Shown piece after piece: positions 9,167-19,181 of a DNA stretch of 64,000 nucleotides. The position numbers were made by a program, and so were the translations under genes. Origin of the DNA: Cellvibrio sp. 79 (lineage in GTDB: Bacteria; Pseudomonadota; Gammaproteobacteria; Pseudomonadales; Cellvibrionaceae). The notes beneath the pieces were generated by a model. The model was not told where the DNA came from and made no database searches. It was given only the letters and a program-made list of their open reading frames with translations. Positions within the stretch are counted from its first letter, which is position 1. Every line of letters begins with the position of its first letter. The stretch lies in NCBI GenBank assembly GCA_003056245.1, contig MVDH01000001.1, positions 1,111,679-1,175,678 of the forward strand. Reading direction: 5' to 3'.

Positions 9167-9932
9167 AAATCATAATGTCAGCAGTTTAAAAACCCTGGTT
9201 TACCAGTCTTTCCGTACGGAGGGTATTCCCGTATGGATGGCAACTTGTATGAAATCGGTAAAGGACTGGGCCGATCATAAAAACTACGCATATGAATTTT
9301 TGGATGACAGTTTTTTTGGGTACGCACCAGCATGGTTTCGCGAAGCAACTAATAATCAGCGACATCTTGTTGCCGATTTCGCCCGGCTTGAACTCGCCAA
9401 TCTTTATCTCAACAAGGGATGGGATAGGGTAATATGGGTTGATGCCGATGTTTTTATTTGCGATATCGAGTGTTTTGAAATTGACGAGCGCAGTGATTTT
9501 TTATTGTGTAGGGAATTATGGGTGACGCGACGGGATGCACAGGTTGTTTGTTCAAAACGCGTCAATAATTCAGTAATGATGTTTGCTAAAGGAAATGATT
9601 TTTTACATTTTTACCGATTGGCATGCCAGAAAATAGTAATGGCTAAAAAGCATGAATGTAAGCACACAGAAATAGGAACTGGTTTTTTATCGGGTATTCC
9701 ACGCGATTTACCTTTGTTAAAAACAGTGGCATGCCTTAGCCCATTTTTGTTATCCGTATTTGCGCATAAGCGGTATGAAATTATTGAAGCCTACGAACAA
9801 GAATTCTATGATCCTGTTCTCGCTGTAAATTTATGCCTCACGTTCAGGGATTGGCAATATGATGGTGTTATCCTCAGTGATGAGGTTTATCTTGCAGTTA
9901 TTGATTATTTCAAAAAAAGCCGAAATCCTTAA
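9141..9932 (+). CDS. Glycosyltransferase with DxD motif (capsular synthesis/GT32-like)
   Basis: A 263-residue protein with the layout of small sugar transferases that use a DxD: FRTEGIPVWMATCMKS near the N-terminus, LVADFARLELANLYLNKGWDRVIWVDADV in the middle (VDADV around residue 100), then an ELW segment. This resembles capsular-polysaccharide GT32-like enzymes. The start lies inside the preceding gene. The ATG at 9150 is an alternative that also overlaps. It has no signal peptide. It should act with its neighbours on a surface glycan, but the exact donor is not readable from the sequence. Confidence 0.72.
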   Translation: MQAMKLQSENHNVSSLKTLVYQSFRTEGIPVWMATCMKSVKDWADHKNYAYEFLDDSFFGYAPAWFREATNNQRHLVADFARLELANLYLNKGWDRVIWVDADVFICDIECFEIDERSDFLLCRELWVTRRDAQVVCSKRVNNSVMMFAKGNDFLHFYRLACQKIVMAKKHECKHTEIGTGFLSGIPRDLPLLKTVACLSPFLLSVFAHKRYEIIEAYEQEFYDPVLAVNLCLTFRDWQYDGVILSDEVYLAVIDYFKKSRNP

Positions 9933-9955
9933 ACCTATTATTTAACTGTGTTGTT

Positions 9956-11143
9956 ATGAGCAAAATATTGTGCTGCTGGGAATTGGGGGAAGGTCTTGGT
10001 CACCTCGGTCAATTTTATCCGGTGATAAATGAATTGGTTGTCCGTGGGCACGATGTGTATTTCATCGTAAAAGATCTAACAAAGGTTAAAACTTTTACCT
10101 GGGATAAGAGTGTGGTTTTTCTACAAGCTCCCATTTGGTTGCCGCGCTTGCGTAAAGCCGTTAAAAACAAAAGTTACGCGGAGATACTTATCTACAAGGG
10201 TTACCACTTGCCCGTCACCCTGCATTCTTTAGTTGCAGGCTGGATTAATTTATTTAATCTTATTAAGCCCGATATTTTGCTTTTTGATCACTCCCCCACA
10301 GCTCTTTTGGCATCCAGTGGTTTAGGGCTGCCGCGAGTGATTTTAAGCAACCCGTTTGTAACTCCGCCAGCGGGAATGCCGCTTATAAGTGTGCGCCCAT
10401 GGGAGGAGGTGGATACAAAATCCATGGAGGGCAGCGAAAAATATATCGTAAATGTCATCAATAAAGTTGCTGCGGATTCTCATTTACCCTCTATTAATTA
10501 TGTTGGCGATTTATTTAATGTCGAAAAAGTTTTTTTAGCTGGCTTTAGTGAGCTTGACCTTTATCGGGAATTTAGAAGCAGCCAGGTTTATATCGGGTCT
10601 GTGCCTACCGCTGCCGGCCTACCCAAACCGGTTTGGCCATCATCAAGCTCTGTAAAAATATTTGCGTATTTACAATATGGCAGTGAGCAGGCGGAGATGG
10701 CGCTTTCAATATTGGCTTCCCTGGAGGCTAATGTTGTTTGTTACTTGATCGAAGCCAAACCGGAGGAGTGTGAAAAGTATGCATCTCCTAATATGACTAT
10801 CAGCGCTAAGCCGTTCGATTTAACTGCCGTTTATAAAGAGGCAGATGTGATAGTAACCCACGGTGGTATAGGTATGGTTCATTCAGCTTTGCAGGCGGGG
10901 TGCCCGATGATTTTATTACCACTGCAATTGGAACAACAAAATACCGGCTACATGCTGGAAAAAATGAATCTTGCTATGGTTATATCGAGTACCCTTACTC
11001 TTGAGGATGCAAAAACGAAGGCTCGCGATTTTTTCTGCTCGCCTGTTTATTTTGAAAACGCCAAGCTATTTTCTATGTCTGTAAATAACGCTCACATTTC
11101 CGAAGGAGAAATTTGTAACGTTATTGAAGGGCTTATTGAGTAG
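9956..11143 (+). CDS. GT1-family glycosyltransferase (UDP-glycosyltransferase/MGT-like)
   Basis: A 395-residue GT-B enzyme. The N-terminal domain opens with CCWELGEGLGHLGQFYPVI, the acceptor-side loop with the catalytic His typical of GT1/MurG-like proteins. The C-terminal domain has VTHGGIGMVHSALQAGCPMI and LPLQLEQQNTG, the donor-binding signature of family 1. No membrane segment is apparent. It is the last gene of the cluster, 23 bases after the previous one, and probably adds a sugar to a small molecule, lipid or glycan intermediate. UDP-xylose from the first gene would be a plausible donor, which is inference. Confidence 0.85.
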   Translation: MSKILCCWELGEGLGHLGQFYPVINELVVRGHDVYFIVKDLTKVKTFTWDKSVVFLQAPIWLPRLRKAVKNKSYAEILIYKGYHLPVTLHSLVAGWINLFNLIKPDILLFDHSPTALLASSGLGLPRVILSNPFVTPPAGMPLISVRPWEEVDTKSMEGSEKYIVNVINKVAADSHLPSINYVGDLFNVEKVFLAGFSELDLYREFRSSQVYIGSVPTAAGLPKPVWPSSSSVKIFAYLQYGSEQAEMALSILASLEANVVCYLIEAKPEECEKYASPNMTISAKPFDLTAVYKEADVIVTHGGIGMVHSALQAGCPMILLPLQLEQQNTGYMLEKMNLAMVISSTLTLEDAKTKARDFFCSPVYFENAKLFSMSVNNAHISEGEICNVIEGLIE

Positions 11144-11265
11144 AGCGGTGTATGCAGAACGCTTTTCCAATATATAACTTTCCCGGATTTATAATGAGTA
11201 TTTATTTACCTCGAATAGATTAATCGACTACAGTAAATTGTCCTTTCAGTTGTTGATTTTTTGTC

Positions 11266-12165
11266 ATGTCCAATATTGTTGTTGTCATTATCTGCCTGCT
11301 AGTTGGTTTGTTATTCCAGCGTAGCAAACACCTGCCTGAAAATGCGGCCGCGTCGCTTAATGGGTATGTAATATATGTGGCTCTGCCGGCCTTGATTTTG
11401 GCGGAAATACCCAAGCTCACGTTAAACCATGAAGCATTAATTCCTGTGGTTGCTGCCTGGGCGGTAATGTTTTTTAGCGCAGTAATTACATTTTTTACGG
11501 CGCGCTGGCTCAAATGGTCGCGTGAAATTACTGGCGCTTTGATGTTGCTGGTACCTTTAGGCAACACCGGTTTTGTAGGAATTCCGCTTATTGAGGCTCA
11601 CCTGGGTTCTAAAGGAATTCCCTATGCGATTCTTTATGATCAGTTGGGAACTTTTATCGCCCTGAATACGTTCGGTGTTGCACTGGCGGCTTACTACGCG
11701 GGTGGCGCGACCTCGGCAATCAGGATCTTGCGAAACATTCTGGTATTTCCATCTTTTATCGCGTTGATTCTGGCGTTCTTGCTGCGATTTTTTACTTATC
11801 CGGATTGGCTTGCTGAAGCGCTTGCGCGAATTTCATCTACACTTGTGCCTGTGGTAATGGTGGCTGTTGGTTTGCAATGGCGCTTCAAATTGGAATCAAC
11901 ACATTTGGCGCCGTTACTATTGGGGATTTTTTATATTCTGGTTTTATCACCTGCGTTTGCCTGGTTGGGCTTGTGGTTATTTGATGTCCATGGGCTTGCT
12001 GCACAGGTAGTAGTATTAGAGGCCGCGATGCCGGCGATGATTTCAGCGGGTGTGCTCGCAATTGCCCACAACCTCGCGCCACGTTTTGCAGCATCCATGG
12101 TGGGATATAGTTTGCTGCTAGGGCTGATTAGTGTATGGCTTTGGCGAGTGTTGCTGGTGCATTAA
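11266..12165 (+). CDS. AEC-family (auxin efflux carrier-like) transporter
   Basis: A 299-residue polytopic inner-membrane protein with about eight to ten hydrophobic segments. NAAASLNGYVIYVALPALIL near the N-terminus and LLVPLGNTGFVGIPLIEAHLG match the conserved blocks of the bacterial AEC (malonate/auxin carrier) family, which moves organic anions. The C-terminal half has AAMPAMISAGVLA, also typical. It stands alone between the glycan cluster and the HD-GYP gene. The substrate cannot be told from sequence. Confidence 0.88.
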   Translation: MSNIVVVIICLLVGLLFQRSKHLPENAAASLNGYVIYVALPALILAEIPKLTLNHEALIPVVAAWAVMFFSAVITFFTARWLKWSREITGALMLLVPLGNTGFVGIPLIEAHLGSKGIPYAILYDQLGTFIALNTFGVALAAYYAGGATSAIRILRNILVFPSFIALILAFLLRFFTYPDWLAEALARISSTLVPVVMVAVGLQWRFKLESTHLAPLLLGIFYILVLSPAFAWLGLWLFDVHGLAAQVVVLEAAMPAMISAGVLAIAHNLAPRFAASMVGYSLLLGLISVWLWRVLLVH

Positions 12166-12228
12166 TCTTGCGTCATCGAATTAACAATAAATTAAATGTA
12201 ACCTTAATGTTTCTGCACGGATGGTTTT

Positions 12229-13602
12229 ATGTCGCACAATCAGCCGTCTGGTTTGCTGAAAAGTGATTTCTCTGCATGGAATTCCTTGCAGGTAGATAAT
12301 TATGATTTTTACCTGGCACAACTCTGTGCAACAAATCCTGTCACCGTTACGCAAAATATTTATTCAAATGATGGTCAATTACTGTTGGCCATTGGCGATT
12401 TAGTAACCCATAACGCTCTGTTACCACTTCGTTCATTTACCCTGGCGAAATCTTTGCCTTCTTGCATCCAAATCCAGCACTTAATGAATAATGCTGATTT
12501 TCTACAGCATATGGTCAATATCATTCGCGATACTGAATTTTTCCAGGCGTTGGAAGAGCGAAAATATCCGCTTGAATCATTGCTGCCTGTTAGTGAAATG
12601 CTGGAACAATTTCCGTTGGTGCAGCAGCGTTTGACGGTGATGTCGGCACAAATGAATGATTTATTTCAGCGTACCCTGAGTGTGGGGTTGTGGTCGATTT
12701 TTATTGCGCAGGAAATGCGTTTGCCGATTGAAGAAACACAAATGGTTTTTTGGGCGGCGATTTGCCATGACTTTGGCATGATGCATATCGCTCCACAAAT
12801 TTTGGCAAAGGAAGAAGAATTGACTGCCGAAGAGTGGCGTAGCTTACAGGGGCATGTCGATATTTCCCGGCAAATTCTCCTTGATTCTGCGGAGTTTTCG
12901 AAAGAGCTTGTTGATGCAGTTTATGAGCATCATGAGCGTTGTGATGGCACTGGTTATCCCCACGGAAAAGTAGAAAGTGAAATTTCCCTGCATGGGCAAA
13001 TTTTAGCGTTGGCTGACAGCATCGTAGGTATTTATTACAACCGTTTTAAACCTTATGGCCGCCGTTGGCGTGAAGTTATTCCAGTATTGGAATTAAACCA
13101 TGCAGCTTATTTATATCGCAGTTGTGAAATTGTCAGCACTATGATTTTTCGCAGCGAAATACCGTTGGATAATGTGATTGATGGTAGCGAGATTCCGGAA
13201 TTTGCCGAGCGCATGCTGCAGCAAAATGCGCATTTACAACAGTGTTTTGCTGAATTAAGTTCGGTATTGACCAACCTTGGTTACACGCATGGTGATCGCA
13301 AACTTCACAGTTTGCAAAACGTGGTGCTGCACATTGCAACAACATTTAAAGGTAGCCTGCTATTTAAAGAGGATTTGCGCGAGTCGCTACGGTCAATTGC
13401 AAGCCAGCAAGAGATTGGTATTAATAAAGTCGTGGAAGATGCGTTATTGCGTCAGCAGGAAATGAATTTCCATCTTCATCGCTTAACACATATGTTGCAA
13501 ATGTATGTGGGGTCTGGCGATTGCAAAAATTCGAAAATTGCGGAAAAGCTTGATGCAGGCCTAAAAAAAATTGGCGGCTTTTTATTGCCGCCAACATCGT
13601 AA
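12229..13602 (+). CDS. HD-GYP domain cyclic-di-GMP phosphodiesterase
   Basis: A 457-residue cytoplasmic protein. The HD-GYP domain is in the middle: ICHDFGMMH (His/Asp metal pair, about residue 180), GHVDISRQIL, then HHERCDGTGYPHG (about residues 236-248) and LALADS. All metal ligands and the GYP signature are present, so it should hydrolyse cyclic-di-GMP. The N-terminal 130 residues have no recognised sensor, and the C-terminal 150 residues are helical. There is no receiver domain, so the input is unknown. The last codons form a hairpin that serves the convergent thiG as a terminator. Confidence 0.9.
   Translation: MSHNQPSGLLKSDFSAWNSLQVDNYDFYLAQLCATNPVTVTQNIYSNDGQLLLAIGDLVTHNALLPLRSFTLAKSLPSCIQIQHLMNNADFLQHMVNIIRDTEFFQALEERKYPLESLLPVSEMLEQFPLVQQRLTVMSAQMNDLFQRTLSVGLWSIFIAQEMRLPIEETQMVFWAAICHDFGMMHIAPQILAKEEELTAEEWRSLQGHVDISRQILLDSAEFSKELVDAVYEHHERCDGTGYPHGKVESEISLHGQILALADSIVGIYYNRFKPYGRRWREVIPVLELNHAAYLYRSCEIVSTMIFRSEIPLDNVIDGSEIPEFAERMLQQNAHLQQCFAELSSVLTNLGYTHGDRKLHSLQNVVLHIATTFKGSLLFKEDLRESLRSIASQQEIGINKVVEDALLRQQEMNFHLHRLTHMLQMYVGSGDCKNSKIAEKLDAGLKKIGGFLLPPTS
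13564..13592 (-). terminator. Intrinsic terminator of the thi operon inside the convergent gene
   Basis: On the minus strand GGCGGC pairs with GCCGCC around the loop AATAAAAA and is followed by AATTTTTTTT. It lies about 33 bases past the thiG stop and inside the last codons of the HD-GYP gene. Confidence 0.75.
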
Positions 13603-13624
13603 AAATTTAATCAGTATTGCGAAT

Positions 13625-14437
13625 TTATTGCTGATGCCAGAATGGTTGGCCAACCGTGGGTGTGCTGGGGCTAGCTGTCTGGCGCTTTTGCATCAAACCT
13701 GCTTTAAATGCTTTACGACCTGCGTCAATAGCGTCGGCAAATGCTTCAGCCATTAATGGCGGATTGTGCGCCTTCGCTACCGCTGTATTTAATAATATTC
13801 CATCAAAACCCATTTCCATGGCTTCTGCTGCTTGCGATGGTGCACCAAGACCAGCATCGATAATCATTGGAACATCTTTAATCCGTTCACGCAGGCTGCG
13901 CAAGCTGTAACGATTTAATAATCCCTGGCCGGTGCCAATGGGAGCGCCCCATGGCATTAATACTTCGCAGCCAACATCTACCAAGCGCTTGCATAAAATT
14001 AAATCATCGGTGCAATAGGGCAGAACTTTGAAGCCTTTTTTAATCAGAATTTCTGATGCTTCAACCAAACCAAATGGATCCGGTTGTAAATTGTAATCAT
14101 CGCCAACGACTTCCAGTTTAATCCAGTCGGTATTAAAAATTTCGCGCGACATTTCTGCTAGCGTTACAGCTTCCTTCACGGATTTACAGCCCGCCGTATT
14201 GGGCAGCAAACGGCAGCCACTTTCCTGTATATATCGCCAAATTGCATCGCCATCGCGATTGGCTGGATTTTGCCGGCGCAAACCGAGCGTCACAATTTCA
14301 CAACGCGATTGAGTGATTGAATCACGCATCAATTGCGGCGATGAATAAAGTGCAGTGCCGAGTAAAAAGCGGCTGGAAAATGTTTCACCGTAAAGCGTGA
14401 AATCACGTGCAGGTGTGGTTGATGTTGCGTGGCTCAT
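13625..14437 (-). CDS. thiG: Thiazole synthase ThiG
   Basis: A 270-residue TIM-barrel enzyme that makes the thiazole phosphate of thiamine from deoxyxylulose 5-phosphate, dehydroglycine and ThiS thiocarboxylate. Diagnostic blocks are [12 protein letters not shown] (the Schiff-base Lys), [40 protein letters not shown] and [19 protein letters not shown]-terminal tail of about 15 residues rich in Thr, Ser and Pro is extra. It is the third gene of thiO-thiS-thiG, five bases after thiS, and under the TPP riboswitch upstream of thiO. Confidence 0.96.
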   Translation of the reverse strand: MSHATSTTPARDFTLYGETFSSRFLLGTALYSSPQLMRDSITQSRCEIVTLGLRRQNPANRDGDAIWRYIQESGCRLLPNTAGCKSVKEAVTLAEMSREIFNTDWIKLEVVGDDYNLQPDPFGLVEASEILIKKGFKVLPYCTDDLILCKRLVDVGCEVLMPWGAPIGTGQGLLNRYSLRSLRERIKDVPMIIDAGLGAPSQAAEAMEMGFDGILLNTAVAKAHNPPLMAEAFADAIDAGRKAFKAGLMQKRQTASPSTPTVGQPFWHQQ

Positions 14438-14442
14438 GGCAA

Positions 14443-14646
14443 TTAACCTCCGCCCACCGGGCGAACTATATCAATTTGGTCGTTGTTGCTGAGTGCCCGT
14501 TCTACGTAAGAAGAGCGAGGTACAAATTCCTGATTGATCGCCACGGCAATTTTGCTATCGCCATAACCCCAATCTTGCAGTGCATCGCTCAGGCGTGTTG
14601 CCGGAGCAATGGATTTGATTTCATTGTTTACACTGACCTGGATCAT
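14443..14646 (-). CDS. thiS: Sulfur-carrier protein ThiS
   Basis: A 67-residue ubiquitin-like protein ending in VRPVGGG. The terminal Gly-Gly is adenylated and converted to the thiocarboxylate that donates sulfur to ThiG. The length and the [17 protein letters not shown] end match the family. It sits six bases after thiO and five before thiG. Confidence 0.94.
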   Translation of the reverse strand: MIQVSVNNEIKSIAPATRLSDALQDWGYGDSKIAVAINQEFVPRSSYVERALSNNDQIDIVRPVGGG

Positions 14647-14652
14647 TAATCG

Positions 14653-15762
14653 TTAACCTGAAATAGACGTCTGGAGTAAATCGGGAAATAACATGCGTTG
14701 GTTTTGCGTAACTTCGGCAAGTATTTGTTCAACCACAGCGGGTGCTAAAAGGTAGCCGTGGCGGAACAAGCCATTGGCAACAATCAAACCGGGGTTACAG
14801 AAAATTTTTGGCAAATTATCCATAAATGCCGGGCGCAAATTAGTATCCATTTCGATAATGCGTGCTTCGGCAAATGCGGGTGATAAAGTGTACAGTGCGC
14901 TACCTAATTCAAGTGACGATTGCAATGTTACCGGCGAGCGATCTTCACTTTCAATTTGGGTTGCGCCAATAATAAAACGATTATTGGGTTTAGGAACCAC
15001 GTAAAGCTGGTAGCGCGGATGCATTAATCGCACCGGGCGATGCAAACGAATTTCACTGGTTTCTACGTGCAAGGTTTCACCGCGCACCCCGCGCAATTTT
15101 TTCAATTGTGTTTTTGCGCCCAAGCCGCGGCAATCGATTACCAAATCAAATTTTTCTACGCCCGCAGTCGTGTAGATGGCTTGTGCTTCTGTTTCAACGG
15201 GGTTGTTCTCGCGAACCTTGACGCCCAGTCGAATTAATTCATCGCCGAGCTGTTGTAAAAATTCGCGGTTATGCAAGTGACCTTCTTCTTGCAAAAGTAA
15301 GCCACGCATAAATTGCGGGCTTAAATCCGGTTCAAGATTCTGAATATCACTGCTGGACAACCATTGGTAATTGCGGCATTCAGGAACAACGAAATTTAAT
15401 TCGCTTTCGAATTGCTGTAATTCGCTTTCGTCTTGCGGATGGGCAACCAATAAACTGCCTTTGGCGAAAAATAATTCTGTGGTATTGCGTGGTAAATCCT
15501 TCAGCCACTCCGGCCAGCACTGCAATGCAAATTGTCCCATGCGGTAAACATTTGCATCAGATACCACCGCTTCGCTGAGTGGTGCAATCATTCCTGCTGC
15601 AGTAAATGCGGCTGCGCGAAAGGTATTATTGGCTGGTTGCAATTTCCCGGCTTCGAACAACGTGATGTCATGACCAAGCAAGCGCAAACGCCAGGCGAGC
15701 AATCGCCCTAACAGGCCGGCACCGGCAATGGCAATTTGTTGTGGATTGGTTTGATTGTTCAC
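14653..15762 (-). CDS. thiO: Glycine oxidase ThiO
   Basis: A 369-residue FAD-dependent D-amino-acid oxidase-family protein. The dinucleotide motif IAGAGLLGRLLAWRL is at the N-terminus, and LRGVRGETLHVET, YQLYVVPKPNNRFIIGATQIE and NGLFRHGYLLAPA are the ThiO-type blocks. It oxidises glycine to iminoglycine for ThiG. The start is GTG at 15762 because CGAGG lies just before it and because this is the first codon after the riboswitch platform. It leads the thiO-thiS-thiG operon. thiC and thiE are not in the window. Confidence 0.94.
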   Translation of the reverse strand: MNNQTNPQQIAIAGAGLLGRLLAWRLRLLGHDITLFEAGKLQPANNTFRAAAFTAAGMIAPLSEAVVSDANVYRMGQFALQCWPEWLKDLPRNTTELFFAKGSLLVAHPQDESELQQFESELNFVVPECRNYQWLSSSDIQNLEPDLSPQFMRGLLLQEEGHLHNREFLQQLGDELIRLGVKVRENNPVETEAQAIYTTAGVEKFDLVIDCRGLGAKTQLKKLRGVRGETLHVETSEIRLHRPVRLMHPRYQLYVVPKPNNRFIIGATQIESEDRSPVTLQSSLELGSALYTLSPAFAEARIIEMDTNLRPAFMDNLPKIFCNPGLIVANGLFRHGYLLAPAVVEQILAEVTQNQRMLFPDLLQTSISG

Positions 15763-15765
15763 AAT

Positions 15766-15783
15766 GCCTCGAAAAAAAGAGGC
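15766..15783 (-). promoter_or_regulatory. Hairpin masking the thiO ribosome site (likely riboswitch expression platform)
   Basis: On the minus strand GCCTC pairs with GAGGC across an A/T-rich loop. The 3' arm contains the GAGG that would serve as ribosome site for the GTG start of thiO. This suggests translational control by the TPP riboswitch. Confidence 0.55.
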
Positions 15784-15817
15784 GGGGGGCAGGGGAATAG
15801 CTATTGCTATATGCCTT

Positions 15818-15928
15818 GTTCCCTCCGCAGGTTCTAGCCTGTTCAGGTTCTACGGGTTGGGCCGAGCCCATCTCAGCCTCCGTACCGAATTTGCATGAAA
15901 AAGTGCAATTCGGCCAAGGCGCCCCGAC
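15818..15928 (-). promoter_or_regulatory. TPP riboswitch (THI element)
   Basis: On the minus strand the region contains the hallmark thi-box parts in order: GTCGGGGCGCC, then GGAGGCTGAGATGG, then ACCCGTAGAACCTGAACAGG, and then ACCTGCGGAGGGAAC at the 3' end. These match the conserved CUGAGA and ACCUGAUC-type segments that bind thiamine pyrophosphate. A variable P3 arm is formed by CCGAATTGCAC and GTGCAAATTCGG-like sequence. It stands about 55 bases before thiO and should repress the thiO-thiS-thiG operon when TPP is abundant. Confidence 0.95.
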
Positions 15929-16003
15929 AAGAAGTGCGGCCAATATACTGATGGCTACAGCCGTTCGCAATTAAAATCTTGCGAGCTCCATGCGCAAATC
16001 GTG

Positions 16004-17389
16004 TTAAGGGTCCAGCGACTCAATAACGCTGTGAAATCCGCCCTCTGCAACTCTGGTGTGGATGCGCTGTCCTGGTTGTACTTGTTGTTGGTTCGTGATG
16101 ATTTGGCCTGATTGTGCGTCACTAGTCAGGGCAAATCCCCGTTCCAGGGTATTGAGCGGGCTCAATGTGTTCAGCATTCGTGCCGCTGTTGCGAGACGTA
16201 ATTTCTGACGATCAATATAAGTAAATTGAGCCTTGTGTAATTGTGTTGCTGCACTATTCAATCGCTCACGCAATTGTGCCAGACGCACTTGCGGGTGATG
16301 TGCCTGCATCCGCAAGCGCAGCTGCGAGAGTTGGTGTTGATGGCGATTCAACAGGTTTTTGATGTGGTTTTTCAGGCGTAATTCGAGATTATCCAAGCGT
16401 TGCGCCTGCTGTTCCAAGCGTTCGCGTGGATGGCGCAAGCGCTGGCGCAAGTGATGCAAATGCTTTTGCAAATGGGCAAGTTTACGCAACATAGCGTCTT
16501 CGAGTAGCACTTCAAAGCCGATAAATTTATCCAGCCATTCATCGCCGTCGGGTACCAATATCTCCGCGGCAGCAGAGGGTGTTGGCGCACGCAGATCGGC
16601 AACAAAATCGGCGATGGTGAAATCTACTTCGTGACCTACGGCACTTACGATGGGCAGCGCACTATCGAAAATCGCGCGGGCGACGATCTCCTCATTAAAT
16701 GACCAGAGATCCTCCATCGAGCCACCACCACGGGTAAGCAGGATGACATCAAACAAATCGGCCCGGTTGGCGAGGTCAATTGCTTTAACGATCTGCGGTG
16801 CCGATTCCTTCCCCTGTACCGCGACGGGAATGACGGTAACCGCAACGCCGGCAAAGCGACGTTCCAGTACGCTCAGTACATCGCGAATTGCTGCGCCGGT
16901 TGGCGAAGTGACTACCGCAATATGTTTGGGGATTTTAGGCAAGGCTTTCTTGTGGGCCTCATTAAACAAGCCTTCGGCTGCCAGGCGATGCTTTAGCTCG
17001 TCAAACGCGCGTTGCAGGGCACCGCTACCGGCTTCCTCCATATGTTCGGCGATGATCTGGTAATCGCCCCGGCCTTCATAAAGGCTGACTCGCGCACGAA
17101 TAAGTACATGTTGTCCTTGTTGCGGTTTGAATCTAACCGTCATGTTGCGGTTGCGAAACATGCAGCAGCGTACCTGGGCCTGGTCATCCTTCAGGGTGAA
17201 ATACCAATGGCCGGATGAGGGAATGGATACATTGGAAAGCTCCCCCTCTACCCATAACAAGGGTAAATTTGTCTCCAGTAATTGCCGGGCTTGGCGATTA
17301 AGCTGGGTGACGCTGAGGATTTCCCGGTCGGGGGTTTTGCTGAAAAGATCATTCATGGCAGGCATATTCACAAGCAAGTTGCTGCGCAT
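16004..17389 (-). CDS. xseA: Exodeoxyribonuclease VII large subunit
   Basis: A 461-residue cytoplasmic nuclease subunit. The N-terminal OB fold has LWVEGELSNVSIPSSGHWYFTLKDD. The catalytic domain has IAVVTSPTGAAIRDVL, DVILLTRGGGSMEDLWSFNEE, VSAVGHEVDFTIADFVADLRAPTPSAAAE, all diagnostic. A long basic coiled-coil follows (about residues 290-400). The first Met is at 17389; MPAMNDLF and MNDLF a few codons in are also possible starts. It lies divergent from guaB. The small subunit gene is not in this window. Confidence 0.95.
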   Translation of the reverse strand: MRSNLLVNMPAMNDLFSKTPDREILSVTQLNRQARQLLETNLPLLWVEGELSNVSIPSSGHWYFTLKDDQAQVRCCMFRNRNMTVRFKPQQGQHVLIRARVSLYEGRGDYQIIAEHMEEAGSGALQRAFDELKHRLAAEGLFNEAHKKALPKIPKHIAVVTSPTGAAIRDVLSVLERRFAGVAVTVIPVAVQGKESAPQIVKAIDLANRADLFDVILLTRGGGSMEDLWSFNEEIVARAIFDSALPIVSAVGHEVDFTIADFVADLRAPTPSAAAEILVPDGDEWLDKFIGFEVLLEDAMLRKLAHLQKHLHHLRQRLRHPRERLEQQAQRLDNLELRLKNHIKNLLNRHQHQLSQLRLRMQAHHPQVRLAQLRERLNSAATQLHKAQFTYIDRQKLRLATAARMLNTLSPLNTLERGFALTSDAQSGQIITNQQQVQPGQRIHTRVAEGGFHSVIESLDP

Positions 17390-17480
17390 TCTATGTCAGG
17401 CATCAGTGTGCGGATAGCCTGACAGGGGGTAATAGCCACAAGATATAGTGGTTATTAGTTTACTTGTCTCGTTGTTTTAG

Positions 17481-19026
<1,546 letters not shown>

Positions 19027-19050
19027 TTTTTGCTCCTAAAGAGCGACATA

Positions 19051-19078
19051 AAAACTCGGGTGCGCCCGAGTTTTTTAT
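19051..19078 (+). terminator. Intrinsic terminator after guaB
   Basis: AAAACTCGGG and CCCGAGTTTT form a stem around the loop TGCG and run into TTTTTTATTT. Confidence 0.9.
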
Positions 19079-19083
19079 TTTCC

Positions 19084-19132
19084 CCTCTTTGAAAAGAGAG
19101 GTTAGGGGAGGTTAACTCTCCCGATTCACTTT
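19084..19132 (+). repeat. REP-like palindromic intergenic sequence
   Basis: CCTCTTT pairs with AAGAGAGG, followed by GGTTAGGGGAGG and then GGTTAACTCTCCC. The nested inverted and direct repeats resemble short palindromic intergenic elements, but only this one copy is seen in the window. Confidence 0.35.
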
Positions 19133-19181
19133 GTTAAAAGCGGAAGTGAAAACGAATTTTTATTTATCTTCAGGATTTAAC

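Noticed and set aside
15668-15970. Minus-strand frame across the TPP riboswitch
   Set aside because: It spans a clear riboswitch and the thiO start, so it is not a protein gene.
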